This document shows positions 8,238-17,241 of a stretch of 60,326 nt of DNA, in pieces. Location of the stretch: NCBI RefSeq assembly GCF_023716925.1, contig NZ_JAMQQG010000214.1, positions 1 to 60,326 on the forward strand, given 5' to 3'. Source of the DNA: Frankia sp. R82. GTDB taxonomy: Bacteria > Actinomycetota > Actinomycetes > Frankiales > Frankiaceae. Position 1 is the first letter of the stretch. Each line of letters starts with the position of its first letter. The position numbers were made by a program, and so were the translations under genes. Under the pieces are notes generated by a model that saw only the letters and a program-made list of their open reading frames with translations, made no database searches and had not been told where the DNA came from.

Positions 8238-9095
8238 GTGCCGGATTACCTGTCGATCGGCGACTTCGCTCGCGCCACGCACATGACCGTCAAGACGCTG
8301 CGCCACTATCACCAGACGGGCCTGCTCGAACCAGCCAGGGTCGACCCGGACACCGGCTATCGGCGCTACAGCACCGGCCAGATCCCCGTCGCGCAGGTCA
8401 TCAGCCGCCTCCGTGCGCTGGATATGCCGCTGGCGGAGATCCAGGGCGTGCTGTCAGCCCCCGATCCGCGAGCACGCAACGAGCGAATCGCCGGCCATCT
8501 CAGCCGTCTCGAAGAACAACTCGGCCGCACGCAGTCGGCCGTCGCAGCACTGCGGGACCTGCTGACAGCGCCGCGGCCCGGCGACGTCTCGGCGCGCATC
8601 GAACTGCGCAGCGTGCCGGCCATCCCGGCTGCTGTCATCACCGATGTCGTCGGTGCCGAGGAATCGGTCGTCTGGCTGCAAGGCGCGCTCGGCGAGCTGC
8701 ACGCGACCCTGACCGCCCAGGACGTACCCGCCAGCGGTCCGGCGGGCGGCCTCTTCACCGACGAGGTGTTCACACACCATCGCGGGCAGGTGACGATCTT
8801 CGTCCCCTGCGCGGAACCCGTTCGGCCGATGGGCCGCGTCGTGGCCGGGTCGATCCCGCCCGTGGAACTCGCGGTCATCGAGCACGCCGGACCGGCCGCC
8901 GACGTCGACCGTACCTACGGCACCCTGGCCGCCTACGTCGCACGCCATGCTCTCACCGTCGACGGCCCGATCCGGGAGTACTACCTGGTCGGCCAGCGAG
9001 ATACCCCCGACAACGCGCTGTGGCGGACCGAGATCGGCTGGCCGATCTTCCACACCCTTCCCGTGACCGCCGGTATATCCGCTTCGGAAACGTGA
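8238..9095 (+). CDS. MerR family regulator with GyrI-like effector domain
   Basis: The 285-residue protein has an N-terminal MerR winged helix (YLSIGDFARATHMTVKTLRHYHQTGLLEP, residues 3-31, and GYRRYSTGQ), a long dimerisation helix (about 75-115), and a C-terminal GyrI-like/multidrug-binding domain (about 125-285). This is the BltR/TipA style of drug-sensing regulator. GTG 8238 gives the canonical MerR N-terminus; a CACAAT hexamer 6 bases upstream suggests leaderless translation. It probably activates the divergent SnoaL-like gene. Confidence 0.85.
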   Translation: MPDYLSIGDFARATHMTVKTLRHYHQTGLLEPARVDPDTGYRRYSTGQIPVAQVISRLRALDMPLAEIQGVLSAPDPRARNERIAGHLSRLEEQLGRTQSAVAALRDLLTAPRPGDVSARIELRSVPAIPAAVITDVVGAEESVVWLQGALGELHATLTAQDVPASGPAGGLFTDEVFTHHRGQVTIFVPCAEPVRPMGRVVAGSIPPVELAVIEHAGPAADVDRTYGTLAAYVARHALTVDGPIREYYLVGQRDTPDNALWRTEIGWPIFHTLPVTAGISASET

Positions 9096-9274
9096 CACGA
9101 CTGATCGGGGTGGGGCTGGACCAGTCAGTACCGGAACCATGGGCTGGGGACGTCCGAGACCGGGCGGCGACCGGGGCGCTGATGGCATCCATCCCCTGGG
9201 GTATGAGACGGTCATTCATCGGGTAGCGGCGGTGCACTTGTTGCCGTCGTGGTGGTAGACCTGCTGAAGCGAGC

Positions 9275-9338
9275 CGAAATTGGTTGCCGAAAAATCCGGG
9301 CCGCGGTTGCCGCCGGCGATGAGAGCAATGTTCTACAT
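9275..9338 (-). pseudogene. SDR N-terminal remnant
   Basis: The minus strand from an ATG at 9338 reads M-stop-NIALIAGGNRGPDFSA. This is a decayed copy of the start of the SDR gene at 18320-19057 (MSKIALITGGNRGLGFSAAK), with a stop at codon 2. Only about 20 codons survive. Confidence 0.7.
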
Positions 9339-9466
9339 TTTTCTGTGAGCGCCTTTACCTGCGGTTTCCCCGAGGCGTGGCTGCTGCGACCGTGAGATGT
9401 CGGCGCGATTCCGACGTCACGTTCGCGGCTGCCCGGCGCCCGGAGATGTGGTGGTCAAGACACTCG
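9285..9466 (+). repeat. Long direct repeat, left copy
   Basis: Aligns along its length with 19010-19190 in the same orientation. It covers the SDR start, its upstream region and a coding-like stretch. The last part is the best conserved: about 45 bases from GATTCCGACG onward are identical. The + strand reading (RFRRHVRGCPAPGDV) looks like part of a C2HC zinc finger. The XRE gene on the other strand ends inside this copy. Confidence 0.75.
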
Positions 9467-10328
9467 AGGACGAGCCGGTTGGGCACCCTTGGACTCGGAC
9501 GTCGAGGGCGGCCGCCGGTCGGGCGCCGAGAAGCCGGAGTTTGTCGTGGTCGGCTGACTGCGGTGCGGCATGGAAGAGGACCAGCCGCAGGGGGCGATCG
9601 CCGGGCAGGTCCAGGTTCTCATAAGCAAGATCCAGATTGCCGACCTCGGCGTTCCAGAATCGTTTGACTCCGTGCGAGCGCTCCATCACCTCCCCTGCCG
9701 CCCACAGATCGACGAAGTGATCGCCGCGCAGCATCAGCTCGCCGATGAGCCGGGCGAGTCGGGAATCGTGGCGGTGACGCGCCGAGGCAACTCGCAGCTG
9801 TGCGGCCGTCGCACGAGCAATCTGGCGCCAGTCGCGGTAGAGCCGATGACTGAGCGGGTCGAGGAACAGAAAACGGGCGAGGTTGCCTTCGTGCGTCGCA
9901 TCGAAGTCGAAGAACAACCGCTGGGCCAGCTGGTTCGAGGTGATGACATCGAACCGGTGATTGATGACCAGCGCGGGAATTCCGAGGCCGGCAACCAGGC
10001 CGGCCAATGCCGGCCGCGCGAGGGCGACGTCGGCGCGCCTGGCCCGCCCGAGGCCGTGGGCAAGATCGAACAAATGCGAGCGTTCCGTACTGGTCATCGA
10101 GAATGCCTCGGCGATGGCCTCCAGCACCTGCGGCGACGGTCGACTCGCCTTGCCACGTTCGAGTCGTGCGTAGTACTCCGCGCTCACGCCGACCAGCGCG
10201 GCGACCTCCTCACGGCGCAGGCCGGTCACGCGCCGCCGACGGTCGATACCGATACCGAAGACGCGCGGATCGAGCTTGGCCCGTCGCAAGGCGAGGAACT
10301 CGCCCAGAGTCGTGGAAACGGCTGCCAT
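9417..10328 (-). CDS. XRE (MmyB-like) transcriptional regulator
   Basis: The 303-residue protein has an N-terminal lambda-repressor-like HTH (LGEFLALRRAKLDPRVFG, RRVTGLRREEVAALVGVSAEYYARLERG) and a C-terminal PAS-like MmyB ligand domain (about residues 105-270, HAAPQSADHDKLRLL), a family thought to bind fatty-acid-like ligands. ATG 10328 gives the normal N-terminus. The last 14 or so residues (VLTTTSPGAGQPRT) are encoded by the repeat at 9285-9466, so the original C-terminus has been replaced or extended. Divergent from the dienelactone hydrolase fusion gene. Confidence 0.87.
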   Translation of the reverse strand: MAAVSTTLGEFLALRRAKLDPRVFGIGIDRRRRVTGLRREEVAALVGVSAEYYARLERGKASRPSPQVLEAIAEAFSMTSTERSHLFDLAHGLGRARRADVALARPALAGLVAGLGIPALVINHRFDVITSNQLAQRLFFDFDATHEGNLARFLFLDPLSHRLYRDWRQIARATAAQLRVASARHRHDSRLARLIGELMLRGDHFVDLWAAGEVMERSHGVKRFWNAEVGNLDLAYENLDLPGDRPLRLVLFHAAPQSADHDKLRLLGARPAAALDVRVQGCPTGSSSSVLTTTSPGAGQPRT

Positions 10329-10482
10329 GTGCCCAGTCTGACCCCCTCCACGGTTGCCATCCAGGACCTGCCAGTACACGTATAACCCGGCCCTTCCACC
10401 TCCCGTCCGAGGCGGTAACGCTGGCAACGACCCGAACCGCGGCGTCCCCGTGACAAGACAACCGCAGAGAGGATTTCCCGTC

Positions 10483-11631
10483 ATGTGCCACGCAGTGGAT
10501 TCTCGCCCGCCGGCGCCGCCGTACGTGATCCCCACCGAGGATCACGGCCCCCTGACGCTGACCACCACCGACGGGGTGCGTTTCCCCGCATACCTTGCCC
10601 ACCCCGCACACCCGAACGGACAGGCTGTCGTGATCCTCCCCGATGTGCGGGGCGCGCACGCCTACTACCGAGACCTGGCCGTGCGGTTCGCCGAGGCGGG
10701 TCTGCATGCCGCGGTGATCGACTACTACGGGCACCTGACCGACGACCCGCGGCGCGGCGACGACTTCGACTGGCAGGCCAAACTTCCCGACGTCGACTCC
10801 GACACTGTCAGGGCGGCGGCATCCGCCGCCCTTGACCAGCTGCGCCGCGATGGCGCGCATGACCTGTTCACGGTCGGGTTCTGCTTCGGCGGCAGCCAGT
10901 CGTGGCTGCTCTCGGCGACCGATCTTCCAGTGAACGGCGTCGTCGGATTCTACGGGGACCCCGACCTTGTCGAACCGCGGATCGCAGAGCTCCACAAGCC
11001 GATGCTCCTGCTGGTTGCCGGTGCCGACGTCGCTACCTCCAGAGAACGGTCCGAACAGTTCGCCCACGACCTTGCCCAACGCGGCGTGCCACACCAGCAA
11101 ACGATCTACGACGGCGCGCCGCACTCCTTCTTCGACCGGAGCAGCCACGAGTGGGGCTCGGCCTGCACCGACGCCTGGCGCCGGATCCTCGCCTTCGTCG
11201 CAGCCCACAGCACCAGCCAGGCGGCCCGGCAGCCGGCTCGGTACTCCACCTCCGACGAGCACCGCATGGCAACCTACCGCCGGCTCGCCGAGTTCCTGCC
11301 GGCACTGCCCGAACTCGCCCAGAGCTTCGCGCACCGCACCATAGCCAAACGGCCCGGACTCACTCCCGACCAGCGCGAACTTGTCATCCTCGGGGCTCTC
11401 ATCGCGCTCGGTGACACCGGACTCCAGCTCACCGCCCACGCCCAAGCCGCTGCCGGCCTCGGCATCACCGGCGACCAGCTCGGTGAGATCATCCTGCAGA
11501 CAGTCCCCTACGCCGGCTTTCCGAGAGCCATCAACGCGGCCCTCGCGCTCGCCGATCACATCACCACCGCGGCACCGCCTGAGGACAGTCGCGGTCGGCC
11601 AGGGGACCCGGGCGTTGGCTGGTCGAGCTGA
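10483..11631 (+). CDS. Dienelactone hydrolase / carboxymuconolactone decarboxylase fusion
   Basis: In this 382-residue two-domain protein, residues 1-245 are a dienelactone hydrolase-type alpha/beta hydrolase with the Cys nucleophile elbow FCFGGSQ (about 128) and the acid/His region GAPHSFFDRSS (about 212). Residues 260-365 are a CMD/AhpD-like domain (EFLPALPELAQSF, LTPDQRELVILGALIALGD, LGEIILQTVPYAGFPRAINA). Related ring-cleavage fusions join an enol-lactone hydrolase to the decarboxylase; this one pairs it with the dienelactone type. ATG 10483 has GAGAGGA upstream. The neighbouring divergent XRE gene is the likely regulator. Confidence 0.85.
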   Translation: MCHAVDSRPPAPPYVIPTEDHGPLTLTTTDGVRFPAYLAHPAHPNGQAVVILPDVRGAHAYYRDLAVRFAEAGLHAAVIDYYGHLTDDPRRGDDFDWQAKLPDVDSDTVRAAASAALDQLRRDGAHDLFTVGFCFGGSQSWLLSATDLPVNGVVGFYGDPDLVEPRIAELHKPMLLLVAGADVATSRERSEQFAHDLAQRGVPHQQTIYDGAPHSFFDRSSHEWGSACTDAWRRILAFVAAHSTSQAARQPARYSTSDEHRMATYRRLAEFLPALPELAQSFAHRTIAKRPGLTPDQRELVILGALIALGDTGLQLTAHAQAAAGLGITGDQLGEIILQTVPYAGFPRAINAALALADHITTAAPPEDSRGRPGDPGVGWSS

Positions 11632-11931
11632 GCCGGATGCCTGGACGACGCGTGTCGAAGGTGCGCCGCAGCCGCGGCGGCACCTCCACGGCCTCGCCTA
11701 CTGGTCCGCCCGCTGCACCACTCCGCCCGGTAACCCCCCGGCTCAACGGACGCCTCGCCGTGGCCGTCGCCGTGGCCTCGGCGCCCCGGGCATCGATCGA
11801 CCCGGGTCTGTCGCCAGCCGAGCTGCACGAGCCCTCCGCCGCTGCCAGGTGGCAGATCCATGTCGTGCTGCTGCTGGTGTTCACCGGTGACGATCGCGGG
11901 GAAAGCAAGGCTCACCGCGCGGGCGTCCGCC

Positions 11932-12040
11932 GTCGACGTTCCCGGATACGAGGAGCTGATCCACCTGGCCGTCGAGCACGGCGACAAGCACGTGCTGAAG
12001 TTCACCGAGGCCTGCCTGCGCGAACATGCGCTGCGGAGTA
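11932..12040 (+). pseudogene. Gene scrap resembling questin oxidase-like proteins
   Basis: An isolated reading, VPGYEELIHLAVEHGDKH followed by VLKFTEACLREHAL, has the look of the C-terminal part of questin oxidase-like (DUF4243) proteins as I remember them. Nothing coherent precedes it between 11632 and 11930. It is part of a decayed stretch running to 12545. Confidence 0.35.
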
Positions 12041-12114
12041 GAGCGCGATCGTCCAGCGGGCGCCGGCGAGCTGAGCGTTCATTCGCTGCACGAAGTTCTG
12101 GTGCGCAACGTGTT

Positions 12115-12320
12115 CACTGATGGCGTCGGGCTTCCACCCAAGCGCTTCGCGCGTAGTGCCCGCGTCCGCACCGTCCTCACATCGGACCGCACTTACCCCG
12201 CTCGGCAGGCTCAACTCGCCGTGACGGCCGGCTACTACGACCAGTCCCACATGACCGCTGATTTTCACATCATGATGGGCGTTCCTCCGGAAAGCTTCTT
12301 CTCCGGCCGTATCCCAGCGC
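12115..12320 (+). pseudogene. AraC family C-terminal remnant
   Basis: The reading VGLPPKRFARSARVRTVL, then AVTAGYYDQSHMTADF and MGVPPESFFSGR, is the second helix-turn-helix of an AraC regulator. No N-terminal domain or start is present upstream. This is probably the residue of an AraC/NAD(P)H-binding gene pair like the one at 24.7-26.2 kb. Confidence 0.6.
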
Positions 12321-12370
12321 CCCAACGCTCCGTTGGATCAGTTGCCTGACCAGCGCGTTCCTGGCGTGGG

Positions 12371-12516
12371 CACGATGGAGCAGATCACTTAGGACGTCCG
12401 CGGCCGGCCACCCAAACCGTTCGAGGACTACGTCGCCGAGACCGCCGCGGCGGGCCGCTGGAACTCACCGCACACCGAGGCGGGTTCGGATGACACCGAC
12501 CACGCGGCGACCTGAC
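12371..12516 (+). pseudogene. NmrA-like protein C-terminal remnant
   Basis: The frame reads TMEQIT-stop-DVRGRPPKPFEDYVAETAAAGRW and continues to a stop at 12514. The segment matches the end of NmrA/NAD(P)H-binding proteins, with an in-frame TAG at 12389. Only the tail survives. Confidence 0.5.
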
Positions 12517-12544
12517 CTGCGATGCCAGGTCTCCCCTGAGCCCA

Positions 12545-12669
12545 GCTACGGTATTGGCCATGGCCTGCGTCTGAGCCAGATCGCTGAAGCGGACGAACTG
12601 CCGACGAACGACCCATTGGCACTGCTGATCGGCATGGTGCTGGACTGGCAGATCGGACGAACAGGGAAC
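12545..12669 (+). repeat. HhH-5' repeat, copy A
   Basis: Carries the -10-like TACGGT, a mutated start codon (CAT), codons 2-31 of the HhH-GPD gene (GLRLSQIAEADELPTNDPLALL...) and the tail ATCGGACGAACAGGGAAC. Several substitutions make it one of the more diverged copies. Confidence 0.9.
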
Positions 12670-12732
12670 GAAGGCGGATACCGCGTCCTGTTACTCCGCG
12701 GGTGACGGACTCCCAGCGAGGCATGTGATCAC

Positions 12733-13233
12733 CTAGCGTTTCTGTGGGCGCTCCTGTCTCCCGTCATCGGACACAGGACCCATGACGGCCCGCAGGATGC
12801 GTTTGAGATGCACGGCGTCCTCTTCGGGCAGCCCTTCCAGGAAACGCTCTTCAGCCTGGTCGTGGGCGCTCCTGGCCGCACGCAACGTGGTCCGACCGGA
12901 TTCGGTGAGGCCGACAACGTTCCTGCGGCGATCGTGCGGATCTGGGCGGCGCGCCACCAGTGCCTTTGCCTCCAGCTCGTCGATCAGCGCCACCATCGTG
13001 GTGCGGTCGACCCCCATGCGGCGGGCGAGTTCGAGCTGTGACAGCGGGGGAACATCGTCGATCACGATGAGAACGGCGCATTCGCGCCCGTTGATCCCGA
13101 ACGGTGCCAGCGCCGATGCGCCGAGGTCGGCGAGCCGAAGTTGCGCGTGCTTGAGGAGGTACCCGAGCCGGTTGGTCAGCGCGGCTGGGGGGCCGGTCGG
13201 CGCCGACTCACGCGTGAAGGACTGCTCACCCAC
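12733..13233 (-). CDS. MarR family transcriptional regulator
   Basis: This 166-residue winged-helix regulator has LSQLELARRMGVDRTTMVALIDELEAKALVARRPDPHDRRRN (recognition helix and beta-wing, about residues 63-104), flanked by dimerisation helices. MarR proteins usually repress and respond to phenolics or oxidants. Divergent from an LLM-class oxidoreductase, with a large perfect palindrome between the two. Confidence 0.9.
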   Translation of the reverse strand: MGEQSFTRESAPTGPPAALTNRLGYLLKHAQLRLADLGASALAPFGINGRECAVLIVIDDVPPLSQLELARRMGVDRTTMVALIDELEAKALVARRPDPHDRRRNVVGLTESGRTTLRAARSAHDQAEERFLEGLPEEDAVHLKRILRAVMGPVSDDGRQERPQKR

Positions 13234-13262
13234 CCGACCACCTTAGCGGTCACTCTATCGCC

Positions 13263-13297
13263 CTAGCGGATCGTCAGTTTTACTGACGATCCGCTAG
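13263..13297. promoter_or_regulatory. MarR operator, perfect 15-bp inverted repeat
   Basis: CTAGCGGATCGTCAG, 5-base spacer, CTGACGATCCGCTAG. It lies between the divergent MarR and LLM genes. It is longer than a typical MarR site and could bind two dimers. Confidence 0.75.
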
Positions 13298-13337
13298 GCT
13301 GAAGATTGGGATACGACCCCCCCTGTAGGAGGTAGGC

Positions 13338-14261
13338 ATGCGAGGAACGGTGAGCTTCGGTATCAAGACCAGCCAGATGGGCAACAGCTACCAGGAGATC
13401 CTGACGATCTGGCGCGAGGCGGACCGGCTGCCCGTCTTCGAACACGCCTGGCTGTGGGATCACCTGGTGCCACTGCGCGGTGACGTAACTGCCGATGCGC
13501 TGGAGGCTTGGACGCTGCTCGCGGCGCTGGCCGCCCAGACAGAACGGCTGCGCCTGGGGGTCATCGTCACCAGCAACCGGCTTCGCTCACCGACGCTTCT
13601 GGCGAAGATGGCCGCGACCGTCGACGTCATCGCCTGCGGCCGGCTCGATTTCGGCATCGGCGCCGGCGGGAGCCGGCTGGCCGCCGAGAGCCCCGCCGTG
13701 CGGGCGTTCGGAGTGAACCCCGCGGAACGTGAGTTCGAGGCCTACGGCGTGCCCCTGGTCTCGCCCGGTCAGGCCGTCCGTGACCTCGCCGAATCGTGCG
13801 TGATCATCCGTCGGATGTGGACCGAAGCCGATCCGTTCGACCATGACGGTCCGGCCATCCGGCTCAGAGGCGCGGTCTGCGCGCCCAAGCCGGTGCAGAA
13901 GCCCCGTCCCCCGATACTGATCGGTGGCTCGGGTGACGAGGTGCTGCGCATCGTCGCCGAACATGCCGACATCTGGAACTACCCCGGTCCGCCGTCGGAG
14001 GACTTTCGGCGGCGCGACGACGTCCTCAGGTCCCACTGCGCCGCGATCGGACGAGACCCGGACGAGATCACCCGTTCAATGCAGACGGTCATCCGCTGCG
14101 ACGACCCGGCCGCGCCCGCCGCGGCTCGCGTCCTGCTGCTGGAAATGATCGATGCCGGCGTCACCCATATCGTTCTGGGCGCTGTGCTGGGTGGACGTCC
14201 AGTGAGCTGGCTCGTCGAGCACATCATCGATCCTGTCCTCGCCGAGGCCAAAGCCGGTTGA
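13338..14261 (+). CDS. LLM class F420-dependent oxidoreductase
   Basis: This 307-residue luciferase-like monooxygenase fold protein has SFGIKTSQMG at the N-terminus, WLWDHLVPL near residue 37, TERLRLGVIVTSNRLRSPTLLAKMAATVD (about 67-96), GRLDFGIGAGG and KPRPPILIGGSG. The actinobacterial branch generally uses coenzyme F420, which is inference here. GGAGG 5 bases before ATG 13338 fixes the start. Likely repressed by the divergent MarR protein. Confidence 0.9.
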   Translation: MRGTVSFGIKTSQMGNSYQEILTIWREADRLPVFEHAWLWDHLVPLRGDVTADALEAWTLLAALAAQTERLRLGVIVTSNRLRSPTLLAKMAATVDVIACGRLDFGIGAGGSRLAAESPAVRAFGVNPAEREFEAYGVPLVSPGQAVRDLAESCVIIRRMWTEADPFDHDGPAIRLRGAVCAPKPVQKPRPPILIGGSGDEVLRIVAEHADIWNYPGPPSEDFRRRDDVLRSHCAAIGRDPDEITRSMQTVIRCDDPAAPAAARVLLLEMIDAGVTHIVLGAVLGGRPVSWLVEHIIDPVLAEAKAG

Positions 14262-14367
14262 GCGACGCCACCAGTCGATCGAATCGCTTTGCGACAGGTT
14301 TCGGGCAGCCGGTCGCCTGGGTGTCGAGACCACCAGCCTCATGCCGCTGGTCTCGCGTCCAGGACGC

Positions 14368-14490
14368 GACGGTTAGGGCGTTGGACTGCATCTGAGCCAG
14401 ATCACCGAAGCGGACGCGCTGCTGACGAACGATCCGCTGGCCCTGCTGATCGGGATGGTGCTGGACCAGTAGATCGGACAAACAAGGAAC
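14368..14490 (+). repeat. HhH-5' repeat, copy B
   Basis: GACGGT, start codon changed to TTG/GTT, HhH-GPD codons 2-30, then a stop (TAG) exactly where Gln would be, and the tail ATCGGACAAACAAGGAAC. It lies in the 460-bp gap between the LLM and ankyrin genes, which otherwise shows nothing. Confidence 0.93.
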
Positions 14491-14721
14491 TTGCCCGCCG
14501 GAGTCATCATGAGGGCCGCGGTGATGTAACCGCCGTCTGCGCCGTGACTGGGCAGGCCGGCTCCGCACCATCCGGGTGCTAAGATCACTCCGGCGCGCGG
14601 GGCGCCTCCGGTCCGCGGACAGGGCTGAGCCCACCCGAGCAGTGATCGTGGCACGGCACGGCTGTCAGCTGCCTCCTTTCAGCCCGACGTAGCGGACCGC
14701 AGGCGGTGAAAGGAGGTCGCG

Positions 14722-16218
14722 TTGGCGACCGCCCGCCTCCCCGACGACCCGAACCTCGCCCAGCTACGGAAGCTGGCCAAGGACATCCGTGACCTGGCCC
14801 GGGCCGGTGAGCCGAGTGTCCTGGAGCTGGTCGGCGACCACCACCCGGACGGGCCGGGACCGGTGTCGCTCGCCGGGGCGCAGCTCGTCGTCGCCCGTCA
14901 CCACGGGTTCCCGTCCTGGGCGGCGCTCAGGCGGCACGTCGAGACGATCGGGCTCTACCGCCGTGCCCCCGACGAAGTGAGCGCGGCTGACGACATCGTC
15001 GACGAGTTCCTCCTACTGGCCTGCCTGCGCTACGGCGCCGACGACATCCCGTCCCGCTGGGAGCGGGCGCGCCGGCTGGCCGCCGAGCATCCCGAGGCCG
15101 TCCGCTCCTCCGTGCACGCTGCCGCGGCGGCGGCCGACGCCGATGCCCTGGCCGCTCTGCTCGACGCCGCGCCGGGTTCGGCGACAGCGCTCGGTGGGCC
15201 CTACCACTGGGAACCGTTGCTGTATCTGACCTACGCCCGCCACGACCCGGAGGTCAGCGAGGCCGCGACGCTCAAGGCGGCTCGCCTGCTGCTCGCTGCC
15301 GGCGCCGACCCGAACGCCGGCTACCTCTGGCATGGGCTGATCCCGCCGTTCACCGCGCTGACCGGCGCGCTCGGCGGCGGCGAGGGCGGGGCGCCGCCCC
15401 ACCCGCACGCCATTACCCTGGCCCGGGCGCTTCTGACGGCCGGCGCCGACGCCAACGACGGCCAGGCGCTCTACAACCGGCAGTTCTCCGCCGACGACAC
15501 GCACGTGGAGCTGCTGCTCGCCCACGGGCTCGGCCGCGGCGACGGCGGCCCGTGGCGGACGCGGCTGGGCGACGCACAGGACTCGCCGGTCCAGCTCATG
15601 CGTGGCCAGCTGTGGTGGGCCGTCACCCACGACATGGCCGGCCGGGTCCACCTGCTCGCCGTGCACGGCACGGACATCGACGCCGCCTACGAGGCACCCG
15701 ACGGCCGGCCGGCGTTCCTGCGCACCTCGCACGGCCGGACGCCGGCCGAGCTGGCCGCGATCTGCGGCTGCCCTGGCGCGCGTGACGCCCTGACAGCGGC
15801 CGGCGCGTCGCCGCCGGAGCTCACCGGTCCGGAGGCCCTGATCGCCGCCGTCCTCGCTGGCGATGTGCCGGGCGTCGACCGGCTGCGCCCGCACGCGGCC
15901 GAGGCGCGCCGGCGCCGGCCCGGCCTGGTGGTCTGGGCCGCCAGCCGGAAGGCCTGGGGGGCGATCCCGGTGCTGGTGAAGCTGGGATTCGATGTGAACG
16001 CCATGGCCCGCGTCGACATCCCGATGGAGCAGGCCTGGGAGACCGCGCTGCACAGCGCGGCCGGGGACGGCGAGGTGGATGGCGTCCGCCTGCTCCTCGA
16101 CCTGGGCGCCGACCCCGACCTCCACGACGCGAGGTTCGATGCGACGCCCCTGGGCTGGGCCGAGCATTTCGGCCAGGCCGCGACGGCCGAGCTGCTCCGC
16201 CCGCTGACGAGCGGGTAA
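14722..16218 (+). CDS. Ankyrin repeat protein
   Basis: The 498-residue protein has an N-terminal helical region (DPNLAQLRKLAKDIRDLARAG) with a GFPSWAALRRHVE motif, then degenerate ankyrin repeats (LKAARLLLAAGADPNAG at about 190, ALLTAGADANDG at about 237, HSAAGDGEVDGVRLLLDLGADPDLHD at about 450). It starts at TTG 14722 behind an unusually strong AAAGGAGGT 5 bases upstream. Such proteins are common in actinomycetes and probably mediate protein binding; no partner is evident nearby. Confidence 0.85.
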   Translation: MATARLPDDPNLAQLRKLAKDIRDLARAGEPSVLELVGDHHPDGPGPVSLAGAQLVVARHHGFPSWAALRRHVETIGLYRRAPDEVSAADDIVDEFLLLACLRYGADDIPSRWERARRLAAEHPEAVRSSVHAAAAAADADALAALLDAAPGSATALGGPYHWEPLLYLTYARHDPEVSEAATLKAARLLLAAGADPNAGYLWHGLIPPFTALTGALGGGEGGAPPHPHAITLARALLTAGADANDGQALYNRQFSADDTHVELLLAHGLGRGDGGPWRTRLGDAQDSPVQLMRGQLWWAVTHDMAGRVHLLAVHGTDIDAAYEAPDGRPAFLRTSHGRTPAELAAICGCPGARDALTAAGASPPELTGPEALIAAVLAGDVPGVDRLRPHAAEARRRRPGLVVWAASRKAWGAIPVLVKLGFDVNAMARVDIPMEQAWETALHSAAGDGEVDGVRLLLDLGADPDLHDARFDATPLGWAEHFGQAATAELLRPLTSG

Positions 16219-16305
16219 TGTCTTTTCGTTCTGCGTTCCAACCTCCAGCTGCTCCTCCCACTTGGCAATCGGCCTGGATGGACGTTGTCGCTGCGCCGGA
16301 AGGCA

Positions 16306-17187
16306 CTACGGCGTGGCGAAGAAATCCTTGAGCTGCTCAGCGACAACCTTCGGGTTGCCGTGCGGGTTGCGTTGCCGGTCGATGTTCCACGCAGCGGAGT
16401 GGTCGAGGCCGTCGAGTGTGACGCGGCGCGCGGACTGGATGACCCGCTCCAACTGGTCGAGGGACGTTCCGAGATACGTCGGGCTCTTGCTGCCGCCGAG
16501 AAGTAGCACCGGCTGGATCAAAGCCTTGAACGACGGGATCGAGCCGTCCATGGACCGCACGATCGCGAAGTCGTACTGGAAGGCGAGCGCCAGCTCCGCC
16601 ATCGAGGCGTACCCGCCGGACCCTGACTTCGCCTCTTTTCTCATGATGGACTGGACGGCGAGCTTGACCAGCCAGTCTGGCGCGGCTCGCAGGAAAGCTG
16701 GCCCGAACTGCCCGACCTTCATTCCGGTCACCAGCATGCCGGCGAGGTCGGCTCTGGCGGCGTAGGAGTTGAAGCGCTCGACGCCCTTGCGCGAGACGCC
16801 GGCAGGGAAGATGGCCGGCTCGTAGACGGCGATCTTCTCGATGCTCGGTATGGCCAGCGCCGCCTTGAGCGTGATGTCGCCGCCGGAGCTGAGCCCGAAC
16901 ACGAGGCGGGCGCCGGTCGCCTGGAGCACGGCGTCGAGGTCGCGCACGTCGTCCTCGACCGTGTACTCGGCGGTGAACGGGTGGGGGCTGAGCCCCCTGC
17001 CCCGCCGGTCGGGGACGACGACGGTGAACGTGTCGGCGAGCGCCTGGGCGAGCTCGCGGTAGGTGTAGGCGGTGCCCATCGAGCCCTGGACAAGCACGAG
17101 GGCCGGGCCGGAGCCGAGTCGTTCGAATCCGATGCGGGTGCCGTCGGCAGACACGGCGTGTTCGATCATCGGTGCGGGGCTGGTCAT
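16306..17187 (-). CDS. Alpha/beta hydrolase
   Basis: The 293-residue hydrolase has the nucleophile elbow GLSSGG (about residue 98), an oxyanion region VLVQGSMGTAYTY, PDRRGRG, and a C-terminal His in LDGLDHSAAWN. The family cleaves esters, lactones or amides; the substrate is unknown. Its start is 54 bp from the divergent MarR gene, which is the likely regulator. Confidence 0.88.
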   Translation of the reverse strand: MTSPAPMIEHAVSADGTRIGFERLGSGPALVLVQGSMGTAYTYRELAQALADTFTVVVPDRRGRGLSPHPFTAEYTVEDDVRDLDAVLQATGARLVFGLSSGGDITLKAALAIPSIEKIAVYEPAIFPAGVSRKGVERFNSYAARADLAGMLVTGMKVGQFGPAFLRAAPDWLVKLAVQSIMRKEAKSGSGGYASMAELALAFQYDFAIVRSMDGSIPSFKALIQPVLLLGGSKSPTYLGTSLDQLERVIQSARRVTLDGLDHSAAWNIDRQRNPHGNPKVVAEQLKDFFATP

Positions 17188-17220
17188 CCGGTACTTCCGT
17201 TCCGCGATAGTTCCGTTTCG

Positions 17221-17230
17221 GTAGTACTAC
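17221..17230. promoter_or_regulatory. Candidate MarR operator
   Basis: Perfect 10-bp palindrome GTAGTACTAC in the 54-bp gap between divergent hydrolase and MarR genes, just upstream of the MarR start. Confidence 0.55.
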
Positions 17231-17241
17231 TATGGGGCGTC

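Noticed and set aside
12545-14490. Classical integron attC sites
   Set aside because: No imperfect palindromic R and L boxes were visible in the repeat tails, and no integron integrase is present. Only the cassette-like layout is similar.
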